Positions 10,200 to 22,565 of a DNA stretch of 64,000 bases are shown one piece after another. Every line of letters starts with the position of its first letter. Positions within the stretch are counted from its first letter, which is position 1. This stretch comes from Patiria miniata (Eukaryota; Echinodermata; Asteroidea; Valvatida; Asterinidae). Made by a program: the position numbers and the translations under genes. The stretch lies in NCBI RefSeq assembly GCF_015706575.1, contig NW_024037059.1, positions 11,321,730 to 11,385,729 on the forward strand, read 5' to 3'. Under the pieces are notes generated by a model that saw only the letters and a program-made list of their open reading frames with translations, was not told where the DNA came from and searched no databases.

Positions 10200-11440
10200 A
10201 AACATTTTCACAGGTCTCCAGTTGGAACTCAGTAGATTATGCCATAAGATGAACTGTCACAGGTCTTCATTTGTTGCTGGATGAAGGAAGGATGAAGGAA
10301 GGATGAAGGTGGTCCCTGTACAGGTACCGTAGCTCTCATACGTTTCTCATTGCAAAGTAGAGACAATTGCAGGAATTCATCAGCTTGGTGGATGATGACA
10401 ATTACAGGAATCCATCTGCTGCTTGGAGGAGAGACCTTATTGTGTTGAACTGTCACCATCGCCATCATATACCAAGTCAAAGGATGTCCATGGATGTGTA
10501 GAAGTATCATGGGTGAAATGATGAAGTTGACAATGACAAATTGTCACAAATCTTGGTTTTATGGAAAGTTGACAAATCACATAGCAGTATCTGTATGCAC
10601 GACCAGTCTTTTGCTGCTTGATGGAAAGAGCTCATCCAGATTTGCTTTGGGTAGTCAGTATTCTTTTGAAGGTCTGTTACAGGTTTACTCTTTGAAAAAA
10701 GTTAACCAAAGGAACTTACTGGAGCGGGGTTTGAGCCTGCAAAGTGTAGATTGCCATTCAACACTCTACAAACTGAGCTATCCAAACTAATGTTGGCAAT
10801 TCTTCACTTCCTTAGTAACTTTTTTTGCGCCATTCTTCATCAGCTGCTGGATGGACAGATGTCATTACGATTTCTATCAACGAATTCCATTGGCAGCTAA
10901 TGAGAGCAAACCTCAGCACGGTGAGGATCTGTCACAAATGTACTTGGTCAAGGTGTCCATTTGCTACTAGGTGGAGAGATGCGCTGTGAAAAACAGTCAC
11001 CAACAGTCACAGTTATAGTTGCTCAAACTACCGGTACTTAATTGGCACTGCCACTGCAAAATATCTTCGTAGAACACAGCCTGGATGGAGAGAATTGTCA
11101 TTGCTCCTTGATGGGTGTAACCTTCACTGTGCAGCCTGGGTACAGCTGAATTGCCTCTGGAGGGGGTTTGGGAAAGTGAAGACTTTCCTATAAAAATCTA
11201 TTTGGAAGCCTCTGACACTTGTGAGTGTGCAGTCAGTCAGATGGTTGACCTCATCATCATTGAATGCCGACTGTACCACCCGCTGCATGGACCCAATGGC
11301 TTGCAGGACCTTGGTGATGGTTGATGGGTGCAGAGTACTGAACAGTATCATGTAAAAAGAAGATGGGTAGCATTCCTGCATTGAAGCGTAAAGGTTGACA
11401 GTTGTTCCTTGGACGAGGAGCATTTGCAAAACATCACGTC
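10200..11440. repeat. weak, diverged repeats with GGATGGAGAGA and TGTCAC phrases
   Basis: Phrases such as CTGCTTGGAGGAGAGA, TGCTGGATGGACAGATGTCA, ACTAGGTGGAGAGATG and GCCTGGATGGAGAGAATTGTCA recur about every 100-150 bases, usually after a CAxTTGxTGCT phrase. This suggests an old, strongly diverged tandem array. GGATGAAGGAAGGATGAAGG at about 10277-10309 is a local 11-12-base tandem. No protein signal was seen on either strand. Confidence 0.4.
10718..10792 (-). other. tRNA-like remnant (decayed tRNA or tRNA-derived SINE head)
   Basis: On the minus strand, TAGCTCAGTTTGTAGAG matches the tRNA A box (TGGCTCAGTTGGTAGAG form). GCAGGCTCAAACCCCGC, about 30 bases further on, matches the T-arm/B box (GGTTCAAACCC form) with a 5-bp stem carrying one mismatch. 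The acceptor stem pairs at only about 4 of 7 positions and the anticodon stem is poor. I call it a pseudo-tRNA or the head of a tRNA-derived SINE, not a functional tRNA. Confidence 0.45.
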
Positions 11441-11871
11441 CTAGTTAAGAGGAAAAACTGCCTGATGTAGTTGCCACTTCTCCTCTTTGGAAGTGATGTC
11501 CTCCATCAGTGTCAGAACTCCCACGTACATGTACTTGTAGACAGATTGTGAAGAACAAAGCATCCAATTTCATGACTTTTTTATAATTCCAATGATCCAA
11601 AGGCTCATTAGTTTCTTCCAAAGCTGATTCATTTGATGCCTGTGCTGTATGCAATTCATGAATTGTTCAACATTCATTTTCTACCGTAGCTGTCACTTTT
11701 GGTTGTAATGCATTTGCATGCACAGTTCTTTGAATAAAGATAATGTGTTCTCGGCAGTAACCAAAAAGACATTTTTAAAGTAATTAAACTGAAGATAAAT
11801 ATGGTTCCTTTAAAAAGACTTTTAGACCATCAGCCTGGGGGTTTGGTCAGTATCAAATCAGGGCATACATG

Positions 11872-12186
11872 ATTTTATACAACACCTGAATAAATGCCCG
11901 TCATCTGATTGGTGGATCATTGATCACATGTCATGGAATTATTCGTCCCAGCGCATGGCGCGCAGCGCACAATGCAATGGAAGTTCTATTGCACGGTGAA
12001 TAAAACTTCCATTGCACGGTGTCACTGCTGCCTGTGGAGGCGCTGTTTTTAATCGAGATAAATTGAATATGATGGTTCTATGATGAACTTGTCAAACTTT
12101 TAAACAGTTTTAACCTGAACAAATTGGCTTTTAAAAGTCAACCAATCAGATGACAAGGATTTATTCAGATGTTATATATAACAAAT
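11872..12186. repeat. Foldback MITE with ~42-bp terminal inverted repeats
   Basis: The left arm (about 11872-11913) contains ACCTGAATAAATGC then GTCATCTGATTGGT. The right arm (about 12140-12186) contains ACCAATCAGATGAC then ATTTATTCAGATG, its reverse complement with a few mismatches. The interior has a second, nested perfect inverted repeat, CAATGGAAGTT/AACTTCCATTG (about 11974-12012), and a direct repeat of ATTGCACGGTG. No ORF is present. This is the form of a non-autonomous DNA transposon that would fold into one long hairpin. Confidence 0.75.
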
Positions 12187-15100
12187 AATAAATGTTTTCC
12201 GTTCCACTCGGCTTCCCCTCTTGGAATGGAACATTTCAACTGTCACCTCATGAAATTATTCTTACCATTGCATTCACAAACATTCATTATTTGTATAATA
12301 GTGCGCAATCGCAAGGTTTACTGCCCCTAGAGTGGTAACAAGCATTTTGATGGACATTTTGGAAAAAGGGTGATAACACCTAAAAAGCTGCTACCGCTGC
12401 AAAGTTATCAAATATTTTTCAACTATGGAGGTGTATACCTTGCCAAAAATCATTATTCCTCTCATTTGATACCTTTGGCCAAAATTATGGACCAAGGCTG
12501 ATGGCCTATACATGTACATTGCACATTACTGTAGCTTCTCATGTCACCACAAAAGTGTCATAATCTTATGTGTCATTATCTTGCATTTGACAAATTGACA
12601 CATTGATACACCTAAGGTGCCTCCATAGGGCTGAAATGTCCCTTGCTTTACTAAAACATTGGAATGATATAGACTTTCATTAATCAAAAAACTTTATTCC
12701 CAAAACTTTGTATGCATGCAAAATGAGGAATGCCAACAAACAAAAGGCAGATTTCTTGAAAAAAAGGTCAAAAGTTACCCCAGAGAAAGTAAATTATTTG
12801 TAATTTTGTATTGAACCTGGAGGATGAGGTATGTACTGCATGGCAGGATGACATTAAGTTAAATGTTATTACTTTGATTACGACTATCGGGTACTTTCCC
12901 AACACTCACAATGGATCATTGCCTACTTCTTTTGTTTTAAAAGCTTTTATATATTGGCATTCTACATTTCTCTGTACCTCAATTATGAATTTCCTTCCAA
13001 GGAAAATCTTTAATACAATCTGAAGGTTCCTATGACGTATTAAATCCCTCTACCCTCCGTACATTCTATATTAAAGTAACTTTTACCAAGCAAGAACTAC
13101 CGGTACATGTACACTGTTGAGAAATGGTTGTGCTAATCTGTTTTGTTAACTTGGGTTTTGAAATGTTTTCTGATCTAAAATCAAATCAAAATGCAACAAG
13201 ACATGTCCTGCAAAGAAAAAGAATCAAATTAACCCTAAAAGAAGGGGGGGGGGAAGAGAACCGCCCCCTCCCTCAACTTTTTCCGCCATATCCAACTTTT
13301 TCCGCGCAGCGAAATATTTTCTGGCGCAATGCGCCATGTAAACTGAATTTTCCCATAAGTCATGTACACAGAGCAGATTTACCATTTGTACATATGAATA
13401 ATCAATTAGCCATAATTCCTAAACCCTATGACCTGTAGTTATGAAACTAATTGTGTATGTTCATGATGAGATGTTCTATGATTGTACTGAGTTTCAAAAT
13501 CTTTTGTCACTCGATGGCCGAGATCTTGGGGGGGGGGGGGGCATGGAATCCCCCCTCCCGGGCTTAGTCGTCAGTGTTTGATGAAGGTCATACACTTTTT
13601 AATGACCACTACCGACCACTGCTGTCAAGAGAGATATAATGGACCATTTGTGCATTCATCGATCGAAAAAAATTAAGGAAAAGATGGTTTTCTGCACTTT
13701 TTATGAAAATGACTGCTGCTAACCACTCAGTGACCATTGGCCGAATAAATAGCCAAAAAACACATTAGGAAAAGGCAAGATGGTATACCTTGCCCAGTCT
13801 TGTTGGAATCGTTGTAATAAACGTGTGAAAAGAGCTACATTTGTTTTGCACATTTGCCAGAGAATGACCACTACTGACCACTGAGTGACCTTTTACCCAG
13901 ATCTGCCAAGACCCTTTGGGTTTGGACGAAGCTTTTGACCAAATACGGGTAAAATCGGCTGAAGAATGCAGCAGGAGGAGTTTTGATTACACAAAATGAC
14001 GTGACCTTTGGCCAAATTCTGTGAACACCATTACAATTATGTAAGAAATTGAAACCAAAAACACTTTGTTTGCAAGTGGACAAAGATTGACTCCAAGAAA
14101 GTGTCAGACACGAACCGGAGGTGTACACCAAATGTTCAAAATATTTGTTTTTTTGGAGAGACAATACATTCACTTAGACAAGCAACACAAAACAGAGTTG
14201 TAATTGCTAGAACATGGCAGGAGAAAATCAACCCCACTTTGCAAGAAACTGTCAGCCACCAAAGAAATTTTGCCTCAAACTGGACAAGATTGGATTAGGA
14301 TGGGATTTGGATTTCCTGTGGCTGTCATGCCAGTTGAAGGAGCCACTCCTTCACCAATAGCAGAATCTTTGACACTTTTGAGCTCTTTGATAAAAAATTG
14401 TGTTCAGAGATTGCATGATTTTCCACTGCCCATGGTATATTTGTGATATTTTCGATCAATATTGAAACATGACCTGTAAGTAGTATGAATTTACAACTCA
14501 TTATGTTGTAACTTAAGGTGTACATGTCGTTGCTGTGTTCTTTAAACTGAACAAATCCACTGCAAAAGCTGCGAAGAAGTTCTGGAAATTAGGTGGAAGA
14601 TGGACGAGCTGCAGATGGATACTAGGTCCTGCCTCACAACTCATGAGTGGTTTCAGGCATCATGTGCCATTACAGATTGCTCATGGCCAGTACCATAATC
14701 TGAGTATGGAAGATCAGTGATTGAGGGAACTATTGACCAGTGAGTAAAACAACTACAGAAACAAGTGCAGAGATTACAGGGTCCAGCCTAAATGAGTGAG
14801 TGCAAAAGGAGGCTGTGGTGGAGCACCATGGGGAGTGAAAATGCCTGTGGATTGACAGGAGGCTGTTGACAGGGAGATGGCGACCTCAACCAGAAGCAAG
14901 TATTAAGGCATTGGCAGCAGTCAGCAGGCCGCCCAACCCGGAGAGGGAGGCAGTGATATCCCTATCCCCAACACACATTTAGCCATTGGTAGACAATGCT
15001 TCTCCGATCCTTTCCCTGAGTTAGAAGCCACGCTCCTTCAGGGCACATGTTCTTATAATGGACTTTACCTTTGTTATGCAAACAAGATACATGCACATGT

Positions 15101-15479
15101 ACTAATTCACAACCTGCTACTAAAATCTGAATGTTGCATATTTTCATTAGATCAAGTGAATCCTACTAAAGACATGGAGTATGCACTGCCTCGCCCAGGG
15201 AGAATTAGACCTGATATTGCAGCAGTGCACCAAGTAAGCAATTTTCTTCATATATTTCAACCAATTGAACATTTTTATATTATTAAATTCAAGACAAGTT
15301 TGCTAATGTTTGTTCAAAGTTGGGTGGAGAGCGAAGTGCATAACATTTAAACAAAAAAATTCAACAATTAATAAGCTCATAATGCACATTTCCGCATAGA
15401 CGGTCTACCTCTCCCCTGGCTGCCAGGTTTATGTTTATAGCATAAATATCACCGCTGCAAAGAAGAAGAAGAGTCTATC
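12187..15479. other. non-coding, nothing firmly recognised
   Basis: AT-rich sequence with a 14-G run at 13528-13541 and a short C/G-rich patch at 13230-13290. TGACCACTACTGACCACTG-type phrases recur at about 13600, 13710 and 13865, so a weak diverged repeat is possible. ORFs of 60-104 codons show no known domain. Confidence 0.4.
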
Positions 15480-15482
15480 CAA

Positions 15483-15590
15483 AATGGCCTGCTCGCTTCT
15501 CAACGCATTCTTCACAAATGGTGAGCTGGCCGAGAAGGGTAGCTTGACCCAAGTGGATAAAAAAGCAGTTAATGTCGTTGTTGTTAAGTA
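15483..15590 (+). pseudogene. possible BEN-domain helix fragment
   Basis: The frame from 15484 reads ACSLLNAFFTNGELAEKGSL, which resembles the LLxxxFxxEELAxxSxT helix of BEN domains found better preserved at 26497-26730 and 48375-48592. It is only about 35 residues long and ends at a stop, so the assignment is weak. Confidence 0.3.
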
Positions 15591-15924
15591 ACAATTGTTT
15601 TGTTCTTCGTGCGGTACGTACCGTACATATCTTCAAAATGGTTGGGCACTCCTTCGTGAAAAAGCTTCCTGGGATAAATTGTCGATTGTGTTAGTACATG
15701 GAAAGTTTGGAGGAACGTTTCCTGTAAATTTGATATAGAGGAATTTGTATGGGTACCACAGGAAATGATACAAACATTTCACAGAGAAGAGGCGTATAGG
15801 CCAAGCACTTGGAAAGAAAAGGACCTTCTAAAAGAAGAAGTTAACTCACAATCAGGCCTAAATTCAGAAGATATTTAAAAATGTGCGAAACAAGATGACC
15901 AGCCTGACAAAGTTTAATGGTCGG

Positions 15925-16470
15925 GAGTCAAAAATCCTAGTAGTAAGGTTCCACGCAGGTCAGAACATGTTCTTCCCGAGATATGCATAATTTGCCTTAC
16001 AAGTAAAAGTGTTGTGGACCGTAACACAAAGAAGGAACTCCAGCGTATGGTGATATGTGAGACTGATGCCTCCAAACTGTTAGAGGCTGCTAGGGCTTAA
16101 AAATGATCACAGAGTTCTGCTTCAAAACGAGGGCCTTGACCCTGTGTGCATTGAAATCCACTACCATGCTTCGTGCTACAAGCAGTACACAAAATGCACA
16201 TGTGAGGGTAGGCCGACTTCTGGTAGATATCTATCAGAATCGTTTTCTTGCTTTTGCGATGAGGTGATTACGAGGAAGATCACTGCTGGTGGGGAGATCG
16301 TGAACAAGAACACTCTCAACAAACTGTTCCTAAACATAGTGGGAAAAAGAGAGTGCATTGACATCAGAACATACCGCAATTCACAGTTAAAGGCGAGGCT
16401 CTTGCACATTTACATTAACATATACATATTTGATGTAAATAAGAGAAATGCGTATGGACACCACAGGAAG
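15925..16470 (+). pseudogene. remnant of an uncharacterised invertebrate gene family (YHxSCYKxYT motif)
   Basis: One frame (about 15950-16095) encodes ICIICLTSKSVVDRNTKKEL and CETDASKLLEAARA. After a frameshift at about 16096-16103 the next frame encodes DHRVLLQNEGLDPVCIEIHY then HASCYKQYTKC (to about 16200) and FCDEVITRKITAGGEIVNKN. The pattern of paired Cys at the start, a Y-H-x-S-C-Y-K-x-Y-T core, and a later GGE motif is one I recognise from large, repeatedly copied, uncharacterised proteins in echinoderms, cnidarians and molluscs. Function is unknown; paired Cys and His suggest metal binding. The frameshift makes this copy a pseudogene. Confidence 0.6.
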
Positions 16471-17539
16471 TGATACCAATGTTTTACAGACAAGAGGCGT
16501 ATAGACCAAGCACTCAAAACGAAAGAAAAGGGCCTTCTAAAAGAAGAAGTTAACTCACCATCACGCCTAAATTCAGAAGAGACTGAGAAATTTGTGAAAC
16601 AAGTTGTCCATCCTTAGAAACATTATGACAGCTGCAACAACTTTCAACTTTATTTCAGAATGAAGCCACCATTGAAGACCCATATTTTGATTCGGATAAT
16701 GATGATGCCGAAGACCATATGCGTTTGCCATAGGCTAAACCTAGCTGTGAGCCAGGCAGTGAAGGAAGTAACAGGTGCAAAACAACTTGTTACTGTCCAC
16801 AGTATATCAACACATCAACAACTGACCAAATAGGCTGGCAAAACTTAAGAATATGACAGCCATCTTAGCAGCGACTTATGTTGGAAGAGTTGATACTGAT
16901 GATAACGATGAGGGTGCCCTCCCATCATACTCAACTTTGAAATTCAAGAGGGTTTGTTAATTTGTTTTATTTATCATGCTGTGATGTCTGGTGATTATTG
17001 TTTCTTACACAAATCTACAAAATAATACTTTGTGTTTAAATTTCAAATCATGTTTTACATGTTGCAAAAAGTAAGATCATTTTAGCTTTTTTTTTTTTTC
17101 CTTTTAGCTGTACGAGATTCGATGGTTGTGCATGGGAGAGAATGTTAGAGCGGTCATACATAATTACTTGCGACCTGTTTTTGATGAAACCATCGGATCT
17201 ATCTCGAGTACAGAGGCATCTACATACAAAGAATTCATGGTGCCAATCAAGAGCACTATGACTAATCACACAAAAAATGGCAGAGACGCCAAAGATGTTG
17301 GTGCCAATACCCATGACACCAAGCACTCCTCCAAGACTAACGCCATATTCCTACAGTGAGACCTCTCCTTCCCATCAATCCCCTATGGTTAGGGAAACAG
17401 ACAGCTATCCATCTCAGCACCACCAGCCAACCCGTCAACCAGTGACCATCACCCCTACACCTCGCCGACTTTGACCTCGTCCCAGCTGGACCTGAAGACA
17501 GAGAGCCCCTAGTCACCAGCCAAGGATGCTCACCACTCA
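16471..17539. other. mostly non-coding; partial echo of the upstream copy
   Basis: 16450-16580 repeats wording from 15750-15860 (GACACCACAGGAA, AAGAGGCGTATAG, GGACCTTCTAAAAGAAGAAG form), so a stretch of about 120 bases is duplicated about 715 bases apart. 17126-17340 is open in one frame (ENVRAVIHNYLRPVFDETIG) and follows TTTTTTTCCTTTTAG, so it may be an exon. I cannot name it. Confidence 0.4.
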
Positions 17540-18010
17540 CCAAGTAAAGAGTGTACAAACAGTTACCAGCAAAGGAAAAACATGGCCCCCACCTGGAAGG
17601 CTGGATTCGAGATGTCAGGTTTCTCCTCGAGTCCAAAGAACTACCCGAGGAGTCCTCCAATTACATGAGGTACGACACAATGGAGGAAGGGCGAGGGATG
17701 TTCTGCTCAATCTTGAAAGTAGGACCCCCAACGGCGTGAACGCGTAAGTGGCTTTTGCAGAGCTCCTTCAGGAGTATGGGGAGGACAAGATGCCCTGTCT
17801 CCTATGGCTAGATTCTTTGCCAGGCTACAGCAGGGGAATGACACTCCAATTGGATACGAGATCGCATAAGCGTCCACACTGAGAGAAGTTGAAGAGGCGA
17901 GGCGACGCCATGGACAGAAGTCCACGGAAGAGGAAAAGAGCCATGACAGGATGTTGGCCACACAGTTTATGGTTGGCTAGAAGGACCTGCGTTACAAGCA
18001 GAGGTTGGCA
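17540..18010 (+). pseudogene. retroelement Gag-like fragment (second type)
   Basis: In successive frames the DNA encodes HLEGWIRDVRFLLESKELPE (from about 17590), then AELLQEYGEDKM (about 17760), ARFFARLQQGNDTPIGYEIA (about 17815), STLREVEEARRRHGQ and MLATQFMVG (to about 17980). This is the helical capsid signature of gag proteins, in an order close to metazoan paraneoplastic-like Gag. Stops and at least two frameshifts are present and no polymerase is attached. It differs clearly from the gag at 3797. Confidence 0.55.
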
Positions 18011-18929
18011 TCAATGTGACCCAGATTTATGGGCATTCGGGATGTGGGCCTAGGACCCTGATAGCATTATATTTGTCTAGTGCGTGGTTGACGAAAATGT
18101 CCTCAATTGTGTATTAAAGTGAATTGTGTATATTTGCTTATGTTTGTTGTTTTAATTGTATTCAGTTCTTTTTATTGTCATGCTGGGGACAGATGCGAGA
18201 GTGTGGCAGGGTCAAGTTTCAGTTGTATTATTCAATGCATTTTTAGTATCTATATTTTTAGTATCTATAGGAGTATAATACATGAACTGATTTGCATTTC
18301 AAGACCGAATCCATTGTTTATGGATGGCCTTGGCATGTACGATGTGCTCAAAATGATCCAAGAAAACCCGCAGAGTGGGAGGCTTCTCATGCGGGACAGC
18401 AAAGTGTGGAATACATGACAACCTGAAGATTTAATTGAACCTACTGTAAACTACCTGTAAACAACTAAACAACTCCAGGAAGTGGATGTTATGCTTACAT
18501 GTACGGTACCTTCTCCAATTTCTAGAAGAATTAAGCAGCGAAGGTAGCTGATGTTAACTGCCCCCCCCCCCAAAAAAAAAACCCACCGAATTGCATACTT
18601 CCATTACCCTGAGGCCCAAACAACTTACACCAATGCATAAGGAATTAATATATAAGGAATTTGATACCAAGGTCGCCTGATTCGCTTAAGCAGTTTTGTT
18701 CTTGCGCCTATTTTGTGAAATAGTCGGGAGTAATTTTGCTTTGATGAATTACTTAACTGTGCCTGTGAATTAGACTTTATGGGCTAGAGGGATTAAGATG
18801 AAAGATGTGTGCTTCGCAAAACAGGCTCTGATACAAAAACTACATGAACTGGACCGAATTGGGAGATCTTGGTATCATATTTCCTATAGATCAATTCTTG
18901 ATTTATTGGCACAGGTAGTGGAAATATGC

Positions 18930-19115
18930 CGTTCGTCGGTGCATCCTCACCCTGATGAGGTATCGGATGTTGCTGTTGGTGGCGTGCTCCAGCAGATGAT
19001 ACATAGAGACTGGCAGCCCGTGGCATTTTTCTCAAAGCAAATACAACCAGCTGAGACAAAGTACAGTTCGTTTGGTTGAGAACTTCTGTTACCATGCACC
19101 GCCTATGGTAATTAG
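18930..19115 (+). pseudogene. Ty3/gypsy RNase H fragment
   Basis: EVSDVAVGGVLQQMIHRDWQ followed by PVAFFSKQIQPAETKYSSFG is the canonical start of the gypsy-type RNase H domain (family form TDASDxAxGAVLxQ...PxAFxSKxLxxAExxYSxxExE). The next codons after the TGA at 19077 still read ELLLPCTAY. The leading catalytic Asp is replaced (PDEVSD). About 60 residues survive, with nothing of the integrase or RT. Confidence 0.75.
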
Positions 19116-19469
19116 GATGGTTTGGCCCAAACATGTTACTTGTGAAACGCTGTATTTCACATTTATTCAGATTTATATTTTTAACATCTGCATGTATTTC
19201 AAAGGTCTTCATTAGTAATCAGGGAGAGTAAATCAAGCGCTAATTTGTAGAAGAATGAATAGACGGCACTGAGGTGGAGCAAATGGTCAAAGTGCATGTG
19301 GATGACAAGTCCAAATGCCCGCTCAATAGGAAAATAATCAGGATCGACCAGTACTGTTAGAGTCAGGTTCAGAGACTCTTGGCTCAACGAATGGGATAAC
19401 CTTTTTTTATACATCCTGTACAATGCACAAATTTGCCTTTTAGCACACCTTACCGCTGAGTTGCCAGTT
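19116..19469. other. non-coding spacer
   Basis: No convincing feature. The 125-codon minus-strand ORF over 19199-19576 overlaps the Tc1 transposase relic and has no motif of its own. Confidence 0.4.
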
Positions 19470-20620
19470 GAAAAAATGTGATGAAGTGACTTCTGTCGAC
19501 ATTCAGAAAGTTCTACACCACAAGACGAGAACTCTCTTCCACGGGAACTCTCTTCCACATCAATGTCATCAAGCATGCCTGGAGAAAACTACGATGGGTC
19601 CACACTGGCATTGGGTACTGTCAGCTGATCAGGCTCAAGAACCGAGTAAAGCTGCAGTATGCTCTAGAGGGTCTGCGCAGAAATGATGACTTAAAAAATG
19701 TCATCTTCACAGATGAATCAACTGTGGAGATGGACCGCAATTCCAGAATGACTTTGCAGAACATTTGATGGCAGTAAACGTTGCTCGAAGTCAAAACCGA
19801 AGCAACCCTACAAACTGCACATTTGGGCTGGCATAAGTTGGCACGGTGCAACTAAGAGTAAGATCTTCGACGGCATCATGCGCAAAGAGTTCTTTACTGA
19901 CACCATTCTGAACGACGGCCTGCTGTCCTTCCTGAAGAAGCGCTATCCAGATAGACACTGGTTCATGCAGGATACTGATCCAAAGGAAATAATAAACTCA
20001 TATTATAGGAAAAAAGTCAGTTCATCCACAGCTTTTTGGTACGGAACGGTGGTATGCATGTACATAGTATATGTATGTAGACAATAATCAAACTAGCTTT
20101 AGCTTTGCGTGACTGGCAAAGGCTGCTTCCTTACACCAAAGCCAAGCAGGAAATTACCGAGTACCACCAAATTGTCCTGACCATGCTAGCACATTAAAAC
20201 CGGTCGTCGTCAAAAATGTTTTAATGCCTGTCTTAATTTTATTTGTTTTTTTTATGCTTCAAATGCCCCCGGGGGCAAGTTGCCCCCCCCCCATCACTAC
20301 TAGCTGTCATTTTCATGTTGGATTATGCATCCCCCAACTTCTTGCATGATACGACTTATGAGGGCCTATTACACATGTATGTGAGGCTTCATTTTTAGCT
20401 TGTTGATGCTTTGTTGACGCTAAATAGCATGACTGCTCTTTCCGTTTTTCCTTTGTTTTGAAACAATTTTGTTTGTATTTGTATTTCAGCACACCAGCAA
20501 GTACGCTGAGTAGACAATTTGGTGGATAAGGTCCCCTCCAGAGTCTCCAGACGTGACCCCGATCGAAATGGTGTGGCACGAGATGAAGGGGTTCTTACTA
20601 GGCCTGCAGCGGTTAACCAA
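19470..20620 (+). pseudogene. Tc1/mariner-type transposase remnant
   Basis: Segments in order: AWRKLRWVHTGIGYCQL (about 19577), NVIFTDESTVEMDRNSR (about 19697, first catalytic Asp in FTDE), PYKLHIWAGISWHGATKSKI (about 19807), RHWFMQDTDPK (about 19957, second Asp in QDxDPK) and PPESPDVTPIEMVWHEMKGF (about 20532). These are the standard landmarks of an IS630/Tc1 DDE transposase. The frame changes several times, and 500 bases of unrelated DNA, including a C-run at 20284-20292, separate the second Asp from the SPDxxPIE motif. Terminal inverted repeats were not located. Dead copy. Confidence 0.8.
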
Positions 20621-22211
20621 CTGTTCAAACGGTTACACGGTTCCTTTTTTCGGTTCGGTATACCGTAGTCTAATTGAAAAAAATCAAGTTGCAGGAGAGC
20701 ACAAAAAATCCCGATCTTTTCGAGATCGACCGAGAACAGGGCGACAGTTGCCAGACCTTGCTATGAGGGGTGTTTGTAATAGCAGCATCTCCTCAAGTCT
20801 TTGTACATGGAATTGCATTTCTATGAAGCAACTACGGTATGGATGGCATTTTAGAGACGAGCGACGGACAAATGATGGACGACATCAAAGGGTTGACGGC
20901 GGAACCAGCATGATACTGGCCCCCCCAAAAAAACCTTGCGTGTGTATATTGTGCACTGGAAAATATAGACAGGGTATAGTTTTTTTTTAATCATGGAAAT
21001 ATTAGGAAATAATACTTCATGGTTGTGAAGAAAAAAGATAAAGTTGGGGAAAACAAACCAAAACAAATCCCGATCTTTTGAAGATTCAACCAAGAACACG
21101 GGTAAACTGACAATTGCCAGATGTTTGCTACATGTACCGGTATGTCTAGAATGCCGTCTTTGTAATTGCATTTCTATGATGTAAAGTATGGCATTTTGTT
21201 ACCGATTAAGACATCAAAGAATTGACGGCAGAGAACCAGCATGGTACTGGTCCAGGAAAAGTTCCCCACGTGCATGTATACTGTGCACACGCTGGACTAT
21301 CTGCATTATAGTTAGCTAGGGTATGCCTTTTTAATTAATTAGAATTGAGTACTAGGCCACGGTCACACGTGACAGTTCTTTGTGACTTTCACTGCTGTTC
21401 TTCTGAATTGTAAATTGAACTTGGAATTCCGAATTATTTTATTGCACTTGATATTCCGTATTAAAATTCATAGCGTATAATCATTAGGAATTAATGCTGC
21501 TGCCCATGTATCTTGACCAAAAGGTGTTTCTCTCAAAAACGAAATAATAACAATAATCCTCCAATATCGCCCATTGCCGCGGCCATTCCTTAACAAAACT
21601 GAGCTCTTTGCCTATATTGCAATACTTGTTGTTTCCTGCAATACCAAGTTGGCGTTTGCAGATAGCACATCTGGAGGAGGAAAGGAAAAAGGTTGGATGC
21701 AGAAAAGGCATCACAAAATGCCCAACTTGACTGAGAAGAAAAGTTTGAGCAGAACAGAAAGCATTCACAACAATGTTGGAAGTGAAGTGAGACCTGACCT
21801 AATTGGTTTAACTAATTTGTCACCGTTGTATGCCTTAAAATACCTGAAAGGTCTGTAATACCTCATCATAAGTATTGAGTGCCACAATCCTTGCCGAGTC
21901 TGAAAGGCCTTGGATGTCTAGCACAGAATTTTTCTGCAGGACATCAGTTATATCATAGAGGCTCTATGGTTCTATCATCAGTAATATCTGGAGTCCTTTG
22001 CTTTGCTAGCAGCTCAATACTCCACAGGCCTCCGATACTCACTCCACCAATAGTTAACATCTAGTTCCCCTTTTAGTTTGTCTGTGGGTGTCTGTCCTCA
22101 ACACTCAGCTCTGTGAGTTACATACATACATACATGTACTCACTTGACTTCTATAGTGAACAAAAGATGCCCTTTCTTGCCATATGTAAATTTCCGTCTT
22201 GCCTGCCGCCT
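20621..22211. other. non-coding, one diverged local duplication
   Basis: 20690-20990 and 21055-21330 share phrases in the same order (AAATCCCGATCTTTT, GACAGTTGCCAGA / GACAATTGCCAGA, GCATTTCTATGA, TATGGCATTTT, AACCAGCATG(A/G)TACTGG), so they are two copies of one roughly 360-base unit. ORF 21574-21858 shows no known domain. Confidence 0.5.
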
Positions 22212-22556
22212 TTCTTACTTAAGTGCCATTTCTTGCTTAAGTGCCAATATCTTGCTTAAGTGCCAATATCTTGCTTAAAGTGCCAATATCTTGCTTAAAG
22301 TGCCAATATCTTGCTTAAAGTGCCAATATCTTGCTTAAAGTGCCAATATCTTGCTAACGTGCCAATATCTTGCTTAAAGTGCCAATATCTTGCTTAAAGA
22401 GCCAATATCTTGCTAAAAGAGCCAATATCTTGCTAACGTGCCAATATCTTGCTTGAAGTGCCAATATCTTGCTGAAAGTGCCAATATCTTGCTGAAAGTG
22501 CCAATATCCTATCTAAAGTGCCAATATCTTGCTTAAAGTGCCAATATCTTGCTAAT
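22212..22556. repeat. 20-bp minisatellite, about 17 copies
   Basis: The unit is GTGCCAATATCTTGCTTAAA with variants at the last four bases (TTAA, TTAAA, TAACG, TGAAA). The copies are very similar, which suggests recent expansion. The array lies directly against the transposase relic beginning at 22566. Confidence 0.9.
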
Positions 22557-22565
22557 GACAAATTC

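Noticed and set aside
10718..10792. functional tRNA gene
   Set aside because: A and B boxes are present but acceptor and anticodon stems do not pair adequately, so only a tRNA-like relic is claimed.
19199..19576. 125-codon minus-strand ORF
   Set aside because: Overlaps the Tc1-type transposase on the other strand and shows no motif of its own.
22212..22556. CRISPR-like array
   Set aside because: The 20-bp units abut without unique spacers and the context is an animal genome; it is a minisatellite.
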